64,000 nucleotides of DNA from Phaseolus vulgaris (GCF_000499845.2 NC_023751.2:14292280-14356279); one strand, 5' to 3'. Counted from the first letter of the stretch, positions 25,166 through 38,970 are shown. Numbers and translations are program-made. The notes: a model not told the origin generated them from the sequence alone.

Positions 25166-25200
25166 TTATTTATTTATTTTGCATAACTACAATAGTTGCA
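24602..25200. other. AT-rich intergenic DNA with a short TA/TTTA microsatellite
   Basis: Contains (TA)n followed by (TTTA)n at about 25141-25180. No gene seen. Confidence 0.5.
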
Positions 25201-25665
25201 ATGCATGAAAAAGCGTCGGTTGTTTGTTTGCGAAAAGTCCTTCATTTTTGGGTGATTCGTTTTTCTTCTGTTTTCGGATTCAATTTCTGTTTTTGAGATA
25301 GGAATATGGAACGTTGCAAGTCATGTTGCACATTCTTCATTTTTTCTTTTGTGTGCTCTTTTACTTTTTTTGGACATGATCTGTTTTTGAGCTCCTTTCT
25401 TTATTTATAAATAAGAGGCACAAGAATGTTTCAAAAATATTATTATAGTACATTCTTTCTTCTTTTCTCTCTTCACTATTTTTCTTTCTTTTATTATAAA
25501 TATTTTTGGAATTTTGGATTCTTATTCTTTTAAGAGTTATTGCTAGTTTAGATTCTCAACATTTTTCAACAAAATCCTGTTATATCCTGAGAGATTTGCG
25601 CGATATACAATAGATAAGTCCTTACAAATAATGATCACTCACTTAATAGGAAATCAACATTGTTC
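25200..25665 (+). mobile_element. Diverged LTR-derived segment, copy 1
   Basis: The right half is homologous to 57100-57265: both carry tcttttaagagt, ttgctagtt, a cctgtt.tatc phrase and gataagtccttacaaa followed by tgat.actca. Shared leader/LTR-like DNA at two sites 31 kb apart indicates an LTR retrotransposon remnant. No ORF remains; family not assigned. Confidence 0.45.
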
Positions 25666-28600
25666 ATGTGTTTCAATATTTATTTACTACAAAAACGGAA
25701 CTAACTAATTGTATGAGTGTATTTTCCAAAGTTATCATAATTTTGAAATTTATTTTTCAATTTTGACATCTAAAACTTTATCAAAATACATTCTTTTGTA
25801 AATTACATTCTTTTGTAAATGAATTTGGAGAAAATCTTCATTTTCTTCGTAATGGGTGCGAGTTGAACAATAAAATAAATTTTTAAAAAATTGCAGGTAA
25901 AATATGTTTAAAAAAATTAATTAAAAATAGGAAGAATAAATTTTATATATCAGAAAAATAATTATTTAATTATATAAGGTTGAATGCAATAGGAATAAAA
26001 CATTTTAAATTTGAAAATAGAAGTATATAGAAACTGAAAGTTAAAAATTAAAAATGATATACAGTGATTCAGTTGAGGAATTTGAACACGTAACAAAATT
26101 AAAGTATATATTTTGTGTTTGAAATATTACCAAAATAAAATTGAATATTCATACTCATCTAGAAAAAAAAAATCAATTATATAGAAGTGTCGACGAGCTA
26201 TTACACTAAAACTAATTTGTATGACCAACTATTGAACACTAAATAAAAAGCATATACTAACGAAATGTTTTTTATACTTTAGTGGTAGAGAGCGAAATGA
26301 ATAAACATAGTTGATACTGTGACATTTACGTGGTGGCAACGTATTGGTTGGTCAAAAAGAATCCATGTGACCCACATCAGATTAGGTTAACACGTCTGAG
26401 TTGGTCTTCTAAAATTACGTATTTGTAGATTGGTCTATGAAAAGAATTCGAAAAGAAAATTAATAAAGTAATTAACATTTTTATGTAAATATAATATTTA
26501 AAAGAAATTTATAAACAATTTATTTATTATTTACGGTAAGTAAATAAAGAAAAATCAGATTTATTATCTGACAATATATGATATTGATCAATTGATAAAT
26601 AAAAATATGTAATCATATTTATATACAAATAATTTTATATAATAAAAAAAACATTAAAAAAGTTCGTGTTTAGATGTAAATTAAATAATTAAGAGAAATG
26701 TTACTTATTTTCGACCACTTTGACATTGTTTAGGTTTTCATGTTCACAAGATATGTTTATTGTACCGCTATGTTAACCATATCTTTGGGCTTATAAAGAA
26801 TATGATAATATTTCACAGAAAAAAATGTGTTTGATTTAAATTAAATTCTCTAATTTAATTTGTCAAATAAAGTATTTTTTTTAACAAAAGTATTAACTCA
26901 CTTTTAGATTAAATTTTAAAACCATAGAATTTGTTTTATTATAAATAAAAGCTTTTATGTTAAACACCACTATCCATAACTTGACATCTCAATTATGCTC
27001 ACACCTCAAATAACAACAATTATTTGCGTATAAAAAAAAGTATTACTAAAAAGGAAAGAAAATGCAAAAATATGGGAACTAGACCAAAACTCATATATTA
27101 ACAAAAACTATACATAAGTAGACTATATCTATTTATAAACAATTCTAAAAACAAACTAGATGATAGCCTATTATACCAATGAAAAAATTCTCTATGAATA
27201 AATCCAAAATTAGTCAACTTATCAGCACATGCATCCTTTCATAAAAAAAAAATATGAGTAACCCTAAACTTGATTATTCAATAATTAAAACAAGTATTTC
27301 ATTGATTACGAAACATTCAATGAACATTTATCTTATCAGTAAACGCAACACATTTCATTTTATTATTTGATGTTGTGGGTTAACTTCAAATTAAGATTAA
27401 TATGAAACTTGAATAAGTTAATACATTGTTTGAAATGAAGATATAAGGAGCTAATAGTATTATTCCATTGTAAACTAAAATTATGATGATTGATATAGTT
27501 GGGATAATGTCATTTTAAGCACAGGTAGGGCTTGTGGAAAAGTAATTTGACTCCTTGTGCTTTAATAAGATGACACAGCATTGTGAATATCTGAAGCGGT
27601 TGAGACGATATGTAAGAAAAAAGAGAGAATAAAAGCAGGAGATATTATTGGTGAAAATTGCGAACACGACCATCTTAGGATTCACAATAACATGAGTGCG
27701 TGACTATTAAGGGCACGCCATGTTTTGATTTGTCGTGACATTTTGTCATCATGTACGTGTGTTTGTGCTGAGCGTGTGGGAGCTAGAAGACAAGGGCAAA
27801 GAAAGAAAGTAGCATTAAAGTCCTCATCTTTCGATTACTTTGATATGGATCCTAAAGATTTTATTTTTCCCTTTTGTGATGCTTTAATAGGTTGGATTTT
27901 ATGAGAGACAGAGAAATCTCTAAAAGAGATTTGGTTCTATGCATTTATTACACATCTAATTAACCATATACCAAAATGGAATCATACAAATCATAATCAT
28001 TACTTTATATTCCCAAACTCACTCATCATCCTTTCAAGTGGGCTTATCATTTTCATAATCACCTGTCAAAAATCACTTCTCATCGTGGTAAAGTTATTCT
28101 ATACGTAAAACCACCATGTTCTTTATGTTCATGTTCTGGTATGTTAAATAGAGTTCAAATCTTATGTTCTTTCCTCCTTCAATCTATGAAGCGTTTTTCA
28201 ATCACAAAATTGTTGTAATGAATGAAGTACGCACAATTTGAGATAAAAACAGACCACATTATTTTGGTATGTCAAAGCGTTAACTTTTCCTTTTTCATTT
28301 TCGACAATTTGGCTCTACTATAAAAACTTTGGGCCTAAGCCCATTTATCATACTTATTCCTTCTTCTTTTCATTCTCCTTACACATGTTTTTTCTTCTTA
28401 TAAAAAAACCTCGCTCTTTAACTCAATCTCTTCCATTCTTCTCTCTTACATTTTATTATTTTTAAAATTCGATTTTACTATACAGTACTTTAAAAAGTAA
28501 ATTAGAAAGAATTTTAAATATTCAAATTTATTTACAACTCACACACTACTAAAAATCATTTATGATCCAATCATGTTTTGGTTGAGTAAATTTTATTTTC

Positions 28601-31200
28601 TTTCATATATAGTTCTGTGTTAGCGATCTCATCTAAGTACATTTCTTTCTATTAGTCTAGGACTTTAGTTATCTCTGTAGTTTCAGAATTAGACTTTTTT
28701 GAAGTTATGATTTTTCTAATTTCAATTTTTAGATTCTATTTGAGGAGCACGATAGTAAAAGTGAGGGAAACTAGATTATTTATTTATTTAAAAAAATTTA
28801 AATTGTTGAAATTGCATTGTTGTGTCTTAAAAATTAAATGTTGACATTGTAGGAAGAAATACTTAGTTTCTTAGATGTGCATAAGTTGATGAAATTTAAA
28901 TTTAGCATTTGTCAATTAAAAATATTTTATTGAAAACTTCACCTCTGATGTGATGTGATGAAATTGGTAGTTTGACCAAAGAAAGTTTTTATGTAGAAAT
29001 GTGTGGCTTAAATGTACATGGAGTTTTGGGTATATACAAGGAAATGAAAATTTGAATGTTTTAAGTGAATTTGCTTAATTATAAAGTGGAAAATGGTGTG
29101 AAATGGTATGGTTAGTGGGGTTTAGGATAGTTAAATGGTCTTGTGCATATTTTTTGTATAATATCTAGTAGTTGAATTGGGTATTTATATTTTTTCAACT
29201 TGCTAAAATAATTAGATTTGTCAAATTTGAAGTATTGAGTTGATATTAAGATAATGCAAAAATGTATATTTGTTATAATTCGCTTAGCAATTCTGAGACC
29301 ATGTTGAAATGAGTGTTTTTTTAAGATATCACTCAATAAAATCATTCCATTGACAAATCCAAAATAATTGCATAAAAATTGCTTAACGGATTATAATTTT
29401 GCAAGATGAACTTTTATTATTTGCTTATTTTGATTAAATGGACTTAATATTTATAGTTATATTTTAATTTAATATATTTAAGTATATATTTTGAATATTT
29501 AAAGTTAATGTTTGAATTTTGTGTGTTTAATCCAAATTTAGTTGTTTGATGGAATATGTAGTATTATGTAAGTAAAAATGAATCAGGTGTTAATTAATCT
29601 ATCTTAAGCTTAGTACACATAATATTATAATCATTCATTAATATAATAGAGAATTACTTCATTGGTATAATAAGTTTTTTCTAGTTTATTATTAGAATTC
29701 TGTATTAATAGGTATAATTTACCTATGTATCGTTTTTCTAACATATAGGTTTTAGTTTAGTCTCCCATATTTTTGTATTTTTTTTAATAATATTTTTTTT
29801 CCATGTAATGACAGATAATTGTTGTTTCTTGAGGTATCCACCTAATTTAGATGTCAAGTTGCATAATGAAGCCTAACATAAAAGTTTTTATAAAAAAAAT
29901 ATTAAAATTATTAATAAAAAAATATATTTTAGTTTCACTTAGCTCCTATATCACTTAGATGAAAACTTGTGAAAGTTTTGCATATATATTGGTTGAATGC
30001 ATACAAGGAAGTACTTTACGTGCCTGTGAACCATCCTAGAAATATATAAGTTCAAACATTGAGTTAGGTGTTAACATGGATATATCTAATTCAGTATGTG
30101 TTTTTCACAAAGTGTTAATCCTTTAAATTTATAAAGACTATCATTGAGTGTTTAATTCTATCATTATAAATGAATGATGACAAAAAGTGATTTTTATGTT
30201 TATTCTAATAGTAAAGTATTAAATATGATTTTTTATTAAATATACTACACTACTCATGTGTTTTCTTATGCATTGTAATTATGATACTGTGTTAATGGAT
30301 GAAGAGATGTGGGGACAGATAGTGAATATTCTCATAGACAACAATAACAAGTTTTATTTTCATTTAATGTTTTGAAAATTTTTAGGTACTTCAATGTTTA
30401 TAATTTAGTTTGCAAGAGCCATTTATTTGAAATTTTATACATTTTTACCTATAAGATATCTATACATGTCAAATATGTTATATTTTAAATTAAAAATACT
30501 ATTAGTATATATATTGAGATTCTTTATACGACTGATTATTTCCCTTCTCTAAATAAAAATTCAAAACTACCCATCAATTCATCACTCCATCCATCGAAAT
30601 GAAAGCTTACTTAAAATAATTGTATTCTAATACTCACTTGAATCACAAGACACACTTTTTATAGAACTAAACATTTTTATATTTTATTTTCATCAAACCA
30701 TCATTTTATTTTGATATATTTAGCTATTTTAATTTTATATAAGCTTTGATTTTATCTGCAAGTATAATATTGTTTTACTTTAGATCAAACTTTGGAACAA
30801 AAGAAGTATGAGAAACTAAGTTTAAAAGATGTGAACTGAGAAATGAAACCTGATATATTCTACTTTTGTGATATTACAAAAATTGTCTTGTAACAGTAGT
30901 TGTTTTTACTCCATAATTGGCAATGCCTTGTTGGATGGATAAAAAAGATGGTATGCATTTAAAAATCAACAAATCGGAATAGAAAGTAATTTTAGAGCAT
31001 TAACAGTGATTAATGATGATTACTGGTTTGAATTCTCATCATATTTTCATCAAGCCGAATTGTATGACTCCTTAAAGAAGCAAAAGCTTCTTCGTCACAC
31101 TAATTTTGTCTGCTGTGAGACAGGGAATGCACCTTGATTTTCTTATCTTGAAAAAATGAGGAATGGCTTTCACATTTTATACAAATATGCTACACATAGA
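25666..31200. other. Long AT-rich intergenic region, no gene seen
   Basis: 5.5 kb without a credible ORF. The only longer frame (29112-29345, minus) is low-complexity. A less AT-rich patch at about 27490-27830 shows no recognisable RNA or protein. Unrecognised decayed elements are likely. Confidence 0.5.
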
Positions 31201-31220
31201 GTGGGCCTGAGTATTAAACT

Positions 31221-31571
31221 GTGCCTTTAAAGTTTTATCCAGAAACCAGAAAGGCAGAGGAAGAAGAAAAAGCCAAAGTGGAGAAAAAAAAAATTCTCCA
31301 AATCAGAGATGCAAAGGGACAGTCTAACAACAACTGGGGACATGTTGCCCTGATTGATGGACTTTCAAGTACGAAGGGAAGTTTGTTTGGTGATGAGTTT
31401 GGTCTCTATGACAATGTTTGGCTTTGTGTCCTATATGACATTATTAGTTTCACTTTTGAACCCCGCGTGATGGCATTACTTGATAATACAAATCTTCTCC
31501 TGGTCCTTGATGCACCCAAAGGCCAACTCCAAATGTTGTACCTCAGTGCTGCTCTACAAGACCAACAATGA
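31221..31571 (+). other. Unassigned open frame upstream of the zinc-finger gene
   Basis: A 116-codon frame that starts with GTG, with an in-frame stop just upstream and no ATG at its head. The N-terminal part is Lys/Glu-rich (KAEEEEKAKVEKKK); the rest has balanced composition. I recognise no family. It could be a pseudogene exon, part of a transcript upstream of the zinc-finger gene, or chance. The DNA from about 31050 to 31820 is less AT-rich than its surroundings. Confidence 0.15.
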
Positions 31572-32372
31572 TACCACCATATGTGTCTTTACATGAGCAT
31601 ATGACATAGACCAGAGAGTTCATGTTGAAAAGGGAGAGGCTCCAAATCATACAGCTCATGCAGATTTAACTCTTTTACCTATGGTACTCCAAGCCAAACC
31701 AAAAGCTTTTGCATGTGTGGGCCACCATCTAAAAGTACAATGCAAATACACACCTGCATGAGTCTCAGTCTGTACAGCAGGCCACATGGGTGACAGTCTA
31801 ACTCCTGGATTTTCAATAAAACTCTAAATTACTGTCTACAAAATATATACCTATTCTCTACTCTCTACTGTACTTTTTTAATTAACTTCCCAGATTCATC
31901 ATAATAGTGAAATATTTTAGTTATGGTATTAGATATGAGAATCAAGTCCATGCCTTTTTAAGTTACTGTAGTTCAAATTTGATGTGTTTGTTTAGCCTTA
32001 TATGCATTAATGTTTACTTGAATTGGGATAAAAGAACCCCATTTTTTAGTTGGAGGAAGCTTAAGAAAATTGGATTGGCTGAATCAGAACTTACAGAAGC
32101 AAATAAGAGCTAAAAATGTAATTAACTGCTAAGTATAAGTCTTTCTTGACAATAAGGTAACTTCATAGGTGATTTCCTCTGTACTAAACCTGACCAACTA
32201 ATGTGATGCTGACCTACTTAAAATTATAAAACCTATTCTTATTTCACACACTTACCTATGACAGTAAATAAAATGGGAATAAAGTGTGTTGCCTCCTTCA
32301 GTATACTTTTTTTTTTTCCATTTAAAGCTAGGTGTCAAGAATCAGTAATAGAGTTTTTAAAAGTGATCTGCA

Positions 32373-33206
32373 ATGGAAACACTGAGCTACGAGGCTCCCT
32401 TCTATGATAGCCTTTCTGCTGTGGAGACTCCTCCAAGTCCAAGCACACCATTGCAGAATCCACAGGAGAAGAAACAGCTATCTGTTGAGGAAGAGGAAGA
32501 AGAAGAAAAAGAGACAAAAACAGGTACTTTACTGGATCTAAATATCCCTGGTGATGATTCGGCTACTGAGTGCAGTCCAGTGCTGAATCTCATCACTTGT
32601 CTGAACACGGATTTGTCATCAGAAAACCCCCATGAGCCACGGGTGTTCTCTTGCAACTACTGTCATAGGAAGTTCTACAGTTCACAAGCTCTAGGAGGAC
32701 ACCAAAATGCTCACAAAAGAGAGAGGTCAGTAGCAAAAAGAGGTCACAGATCAGCATCAGCCATGATGGCCCCAGCAACAGCTTTTGGAATTCCCTTTCT
32801 CCACAATCACCTTCCTCACTATGCCACTGTGGCTTCTCTGCCTCTCCATGGTGCTTGTATTAATAAACCACTTGGAATTCAGGCTCACTGTATGATTCAC
32901 AAGCCTCCTCCTCCTCCTCCTTCTTCTCATCTTTCATTCAATGGATTTTCAAACACTATTGGACATCATCATCATGGGTGGTCAAGGTCAAGACCCCTTA
33001 TTACTCAACAACCTGGAATAGGGAAGTTAACTATGGAAAGTTGTCACAAAACATCAAGAGGCAGTTTTGGGAGATTAGAAGCGGGGAGCACCATGCTCAA
33101 TTCAGCAGTTAATGAAGAAATAAGTGAATATCTGGTTAGTGAAAATGTTAGTTTTAAGAGTAGTCAAGAACAAAAGCAACATCTTGACTTGTCCCTAAAG
33201 CTCTAA
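32373..33206 (+). CDS. Single-finger C2H2 (QALGGH) transcriptional repressor with EAR motifs, ZFP4/ZFP7-like
   Basis: Intronless 277-codon gene for a plant C1-1i type zinc-finger protein. One finger at residues 91-113: C93 and C96, the plant-specific QALGGH helix, then H109 and H113, followed by a basic stretch. There is an acidic run at residues 39-46. A DLNxxP-type EAR motif (LLDLNIP) lies near residue 55 and a classical LxLxL EAR motif (LDLSLKL) is the last seven residues, both predicted to recruit TOPLESS-type corepressors. Poly-Pro and poly-His stretches occur in the middle. The start is the first ATG and the acidic N-terminus fits the family. A candidate poly(A) signal AATAAA lies at 33383-33388. 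The architecture matches the Arabidopsis ZFP1/3/4/7 group (hormone and developmental responses); the exact orthologue is uncertain. Confidence 0.93.
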   Translation: METLSYEAPFYDSLSAVETPPSPSTPLQNPQEKKQLSVEEEEEEEKETKTGTLLDLNIPGDDSATECSPVLNLITCLNTDLSSENPHEPRVFSCNYCHRKFYSSQALGGHQNAHKRERSVAKRGHRSASAMMAPATAFGIPFLHNHLPHYATVASLPLHGACINKPLGIQAHCMIHKPPPPPPSSHLSFNGFSNTIGHHHHGWSRSRPLITQQPGIGKLTMESCHKTSRGSFGRLEAGSTMLNSAVNEEISEYLVSENVSFKSSQEQKQHLDLSLKL

Positions 33207-33420
33207 GCATCATGGGACTGTGTCCAAGTTTTAGTACTTAATTAGTAGGGTTAATATTTTGCCAAATTTATTGTTTCACAGCTTGTAATAATGTATTGTG
33301 TAAATTTGTTTGAGAGGATCAAGTTCTTTGAAGTTTGTTAATTCCTTTCTGAAGATCCATTTTTGTGTTCTAAACTGTAAACAATAAACAGTTTCTTTTC
33401 AAATCTATGGCAGAATCTGC
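33207..33420 (+). other. Probable 3' UTR of the zinc-finger gene
   Basis: Follows the stop codon; contains AATAAA at 33383-33388. Inferred only. Confidence 0.4.
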
Positions 33421-34489
33421 CACAATTGATTTCAACTTCAAAATCAAACTGAAATCAATCAAATCTCTGAATTAGTGTCAGCAAAGAATCAATTTCCAAC
33501 ATCTTAAGGGTTGATTAATTAAGTTCAGTATATCAGACTTAACTTAGAGTGAAACTTTTGACAAACTAAACAATTATGGTTTGACTCAACATCCTAGAGA
33601 TACCACTATGAATGATTACATTTATTTTCTTAGAAATGTGTGCCTTAGTTACCACCGATAAGATGAAATGTCTCTATCCTGACCATTTGTGTTAGAAATT
33701 TGAGAGATATATACATAAATGGTAGATGGATGACATCTCTTCAAGATTTGACTTTCAGATTTAGTAAGACATGAGCGTTAAATTTGAATAAGAAATGGAT
33801 AAGATTTGGTTATATGAAATGAAGAGAAAATCTTACGTAAATTGAATGATTGTTGAAATTTAAATGAAATAAAATATGGAATAAGGATTAGATTTGAATG
33901 TTAGGAATTTAAGATCAAATAAAAATTATAAATGAATTAAAAATGAGTGAAAAAAATTAGGGTTATATTTGGATTATAAATGGATGAGAATTGAGTGTTA
34001 ACTAGAGGTCTAGATAATGTGAAAGTCCAACATTGATTAAAAACAAAATCAGATTTGAACTTAGATTTGGATTATAAAAAAAATATTTTGTTGTTAGATT
34101 AACAATTGAAGATGTAGGCATCCTACACGTGAATTAAAGATGAGTGAGATTTAAGCATTGAAAATAAAATGAGTTTTGAGTATTAAATTATTAATTTGAG
34201 AAGAAGTGATGGTCTTGAATAAATTAAAATTAAGTGACATTTGAGTTAAATAGTAGATATAAGATGAGAGTTAAAGGTGTATGAAAAATGAGTAAGATTA
34301 ACTTGAAATATTAGATGGATTTACAAAACTTCAAAGTTAAATAAATGAAATATGGTATCTTAACTCTTTTATATATGAATTTATTTATTTTAAAATGATT
34401 GGTGTCCATCCTTTTGATAACCTACTTAAAAAAGTATTACACATTTATTTATTTAATAAAGAAAATATGTTTTATTAATAATTTTTTTG
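33421..34489. other. AT-rich intergenic DNA
   Basis: Purine-rich, low-complexity sequence with recurring agattt/gatga words; no ORF or element ends identified. Confidence 0.5.
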
Positions 34490-36305
34490 ATTGAATGATG
34501 AAAATTGAAGAATTATTTTTTATTAATTAAGTTAAGAAAAAAAATATTTATTTATAACTATTATTGTTTATTTATTGATTATTTTAATTATTTATTTGAT
34601 TGTAATAAAAAGATGTAATTGTTAATAAAATATTAATAAAGTCTTTATAACTCAAATATATATTTAATATACTAATTATACTATAAATAATTATTATGTT
34701 TTGAAATATAATTGAATATATAATTATTTTGTACAACTTTTTCATATTTGTTCAAAAATAATTGAATGTCTTTTTTTATTTCTTATATTTATTAACTTTT
34801 TATATATTTTCACTAATTTCAAACTCAAAGTAATCAATCAAATTTGTGATACATATTATAGATTGTAGTACTCCTAATACTTCCATTTTCTTATTCTTTA
34901 TTGTTGATAAAAAAAAAAAAACAAATTCTTACTACAAATACTAAACAAAAGACCAACTATATGAATGGAGAACAATTAGGTAGGTGTTTGCTTAGTTATG
35001 AAACAAGAAATTATACTTGTTATATTAATAAGTTTTAACATATTGAAAGACATTCATCTTAGTTGTTAGTGCATCTACAAAGTCACAATGATTAAATAAT
35101 TCCAAATCTTGCAAAGTATCAACTGCTATTAATATTTAATTAATGAAAATTAAAGAATTATTGTTTTTAAGTTAAGAAAATAAAAATAAAAATATTTATT
35201 TATAATTATTTTAATTATATATTTGATTGTAATAAAAAATGTAAATGTTAATGAAATATTGTAAATATGTAAATGTTAACAAAATATTTATAATACAATC
35301 AATTGTATATTTAATATAATAATTATATTATAAATAATAATTATGTTTTTAAATATAATTGAATATATAAATTTTTTGTGCAACATTTTTTCATGACAAA
35401 AAGAATTGAATGTATTTTTTTTATTTCTTATATTTATTAATTTTTTAAGTCAAAGTAATCAATTTCAAATTTGTGATAAGAATAATTATAAAAAGGTCAA
35501 CAAATATATCTATATATATATATATATATTTGTAACTTCTCTAACTAGATTCTATAAATTATATGCATTAGAATTGAAAAATGGCAAGGTACTAACAAAT
35601 TATTAGTAATATAATATGAAAATGTATGTGGGCAACAATTATTTGGAGAATTTGAAACTATATAAACAATGTGATTTTTAATGTTAAAGTGGTGAATCCA
35701 GTTGAAATATTCATTGTGGCATAAATCAAGACTTGGAACATAGGTTAATCACAAATTCTCTAGTACAAATTCTTCATACTCTGATTGATGTTTGAATTTG
35801 ATTATATGTTTAAAATTCATAAATTGATCCATTTTTTTATGTACTTTTTATGGTCATATGCTTTGCATATGGGAGGGGCAGTGTTTGGTTTTGGAACAGG
35901 TTACTGATTATTGTCTTTTTTTGTTGATGTATGAATCTTAAGGAACTCAAAGCTTTTGGAATAAGTTATTGATACTTTTTAGTTTTATGTTGTGATACTA
36001 ACATCTATATTTTGTGTTAGATTTGTTGTATACAGGTTGTAGTACTTCTAATACTGTAATTTTATTCATTTTTTTTGTTAATAAAAATAATTTTTTACTA
36101 CAAATACTAAACAAAATACCAACTATATAAATAAAGAACAATTACATAGGTGTTTGTTCACTTATAAAAAAATAGACTTATTATATTAATAAAAAATTAA
36201 TATATTAAAATACATTTGTTTTAGTTACTAGTGGGTCTAAAGTTACGAGGATAAGTGATCCAAATCTTGTAAAATTTCAACTGCTATTAATATTTAATTA
36301 ATAGC
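34490..36305 (+). repeat. Large tandem duplication, second unit interrupted
   Basis: Unit 1 (about 34490-35140) and unit 2 (about 35140-36305) share the same order of landmarks: gaattatt, atttgattgtaataaaaa, atataattgaatatataa, gtaatcaat, ttgtagtact, actacaaatactaaacaaaa, and an ending caactgctattaatatttaattaat. Unit 2 carries roughly 540 extra bases (about 35480-36025) that break it in the middle. No coding potential. Confidence 0.8.
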
Positions 36306-36332
36306 TTAATAATAACTCTACTCAATGGCAAT

Positions 36333-36412
36333 GAACCCACCCAATAAATTTTCTTGGTTACTAAAATATAATGCTGAACCCACCCAATAAATTGTCTTGG
36401 TTACTAAAAATA
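36333..36412 (+). repeat. 43-bp tandem duplication
   Basis: Two near-identical copies of gaacccacccaataaatt plus cttggttactaaaa, starting at 36333 and 36376. Confidence 0.9.
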
Positions 36413-37779
36413 AAATGCATCATGGTCGCATTCGTTTATATAATATAAGAAACTTTAAATAAATAATTTAAGTTTTTAAGTATATATTAACAGTCTCCTT
36501 ACATTCTTACCCTTCTTATGTTAGAAACTTAATTTGGTAATTATAAAATTGTCATATCAATCCAAGAGCCAAAATAAATAACTGTTTATAAACACTTATT
36601 TTTCTGATTCACAAAACCATCTTTTATAAACAAAATGTAATATCTATAAAAAAAATAAAGTATGTTTTTAGACCAAAATATAAAGTTTATTATATATTCA
36701 AAACATAACTTTTCAAGGACTTATTTCCATTTTAACTAGGAATAAAAATTTATTATTTTTTTGTGCTCATAAAATCCTAATTGTTTTGTATACATCATGA
36801 TTACAATAGCAAGGAAACCTTACCAGCACTAGTTATATTCAAAAGTTATTAAGTTCTCTTTAAAAAATTGATCATGGAAGTGCTTGAGGGTGAATAATCA
36901 GATATTCCTATGACATAATTATATTTTTCTTATCTCTACAAATTCTAATACAACTCAAACAAAATACAGGTTAACAATTGCTGAGATAATAATAGGGATA
37001 ATAAAATCATAGGATGATTGAATGGGTTAGGTAAGCTAATAATAACAAAAAAATCTCTCTAGAGTGATTTTCAAGGTTCTTCTCATTATATGAAGGTAAT
37101 TTTTTCAAATTTATTAAAATATATAAATTCTTTAAAAAAATTAAAAACAAATAAATCTTGTTTGTACTTTAAAAACACTACTTCTACGTTAAAATAGAAA
37201 TCAGTGTTTTGAATACATAACTTTTTGTTTTTTAAAGAAATTGTTTCTCTAATGTACAATAATTTGTTTTCAAAACTCTTTACTTTTTTCAATTTTTTAT
37301 ACTTTTATATTTTTTTAAAAGTCATGTTCCTAATGTAATTCTTCTTATTTTTTTTAAAAATGCATACTTTTAAAAAAAAATATATAAATATAACAGAAAA
37401 GAAATAAAGAATTGATTCCTTTAGTACTATAGTTTCCGAATAAAGTTAAGAGAAGCTTGGTGGAACTGGGAAGTTAGTATTCTATAACTTCCCAGATTGA
37501 AAGATTGAAGTTCGATGGTGGAGTTAGCAAATTGGTGATATAAAGTAGTGACTAGCCCACTAAATTCGAGTTCAGGTTATTAATGGACTTTTCAGCCCAA
37601 ACCACTCATTATTCTTCAACCCTTTTCCTCTTCAAGTAAGGAACAAAATAGTTAGCTATTTTGTGTGCGTATATATATTAATACATTTTTAAAATAGATT
37701 TTTTTTTATTGCAAGTCAACTGATACAATAATAAAAATATGTGTCGAATATTAACACTGTTTAAATAAAATTCATAAGC
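36413..37779. other. AT-rich intergenic DNA
   Basis: No gene seen; the 68-codon minus-strand frame at 37086-37292 is low-complexity Phe/Lys-rich and not credible. Confidence 0.5.
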
Positions 37780-38639
37780 TTTACATTAAAAAAAACTAAA
37801 ATTATATTAAATATATGCTAAAACTATTAAATTAACATAAGCATGAAAAGCAGAAGCATTTAAATTAAAAGGTATAAAAAATATAATATAAATTTTAGTA
37901 TATAAAAATAACACATATATAATATAGGGGGAAAACATAAACAGATTCGTTATTTGTAAAGGAATTGTTCATGTGTAAATGAAGTTGTTCACCGTTAACC
38001 AACAAGAAAGAATGTGAAGTGAAAAGAAAGAAATTGCAAAAGATAAATTGAGAAAAAGAAATTAAAGGAATTGCTCACATAGAAACTCTCATGGATCAAT
38101 GTAAGTGTCTATCTCTATTATAATTGAATGTGATGTGCGAGAATCATAATTGAAAGATTCATATGATGTGCATTATGTATGTGTTATTTTTACATTTGGT
38201 ATCAGTAGGTTGTTCAAATTTATGATTCTCCATCAAAGATATTTTTTTCCAATCTTATGAACCTTAATTTTAATTTTTCCCCAATTTTAAGAACCCTAAT
38301 TTTAAAATTATGATTTCATAATTATGAAGAATTTATTGAATAAAATATTTTTTTTTCTCTTCCGCGTTGCCCTGCCGAATGAAGCCATTCACTTTTCTTT
38401 AATGCTACCAATACTTTGTATGAAAAGTACAATTTCTTGAAAGAGAAAAATAAATGAGTCCATGTAAAAATAACATACATAAAATTAGGATTCATAAGAT
38501 TGAAGAAAAATATCTTTGATGGAGATTCATAAATTTGAACAACCTGCTTTGATACCAAATGTAAAAATAACACACATACATAATGCATGCAATAATGCAC
38601 ATCATGAACAACCATGAGAGTCCCTATGTGAATAATTTT

Positions 38640-38950
38640 TTGCAACTTCTTTATTTTTACTTTCTTTTTTAATGGTTAACCATTAACAACCTTCTTTGCA
38701 GCGACAGAACCCATTTAATCCATGAGAGTCCTTATGTGAGCAGTTTCTTGCAATTTCTTTATTTTCCCTTTCTTTCTTGATGGTTTTGCGTGAACAACTT
38801 TTTTTGCATAGACAAAACCCATTTGATCCATTAGAGTTTCTATGTGAGCAGTTTCTTGCAATTTCTTTCTTTTCCCTTTCTTTCTTAATGGTTATCTGTG
38901 AACAACTTTCTTTACATACACAGAACCCATTTCTATTATTTCCCAAACTC
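38640..38950 (-). repeat. 108-bp tandem array (about 3 units) in the palindrome arm
   Basis: On the minus strand, units of 108 bp keep a reading frame open over 87 codons (38946-38683) with a 36-residue period of the form NGFCxCKxSCS..TIKKERExKEIARNCSH. The third unit is broken by a stop. The opposite palindrome arm carries single-copy homologous DNA. It is probably repeat-derived rather than a gene. Confidence 0.75.
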
Positions 38951-38970
38951 TATCAGATTATGTTTTTATG

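Noticed and set aside
38640..38950. CRISPR-like or satellite interpretation of the 108-bp array
   Set aside because: The units are contiguous with no spacers, only about three copies are present, and they match the inverted arm of a retroelement-derived palindrome.
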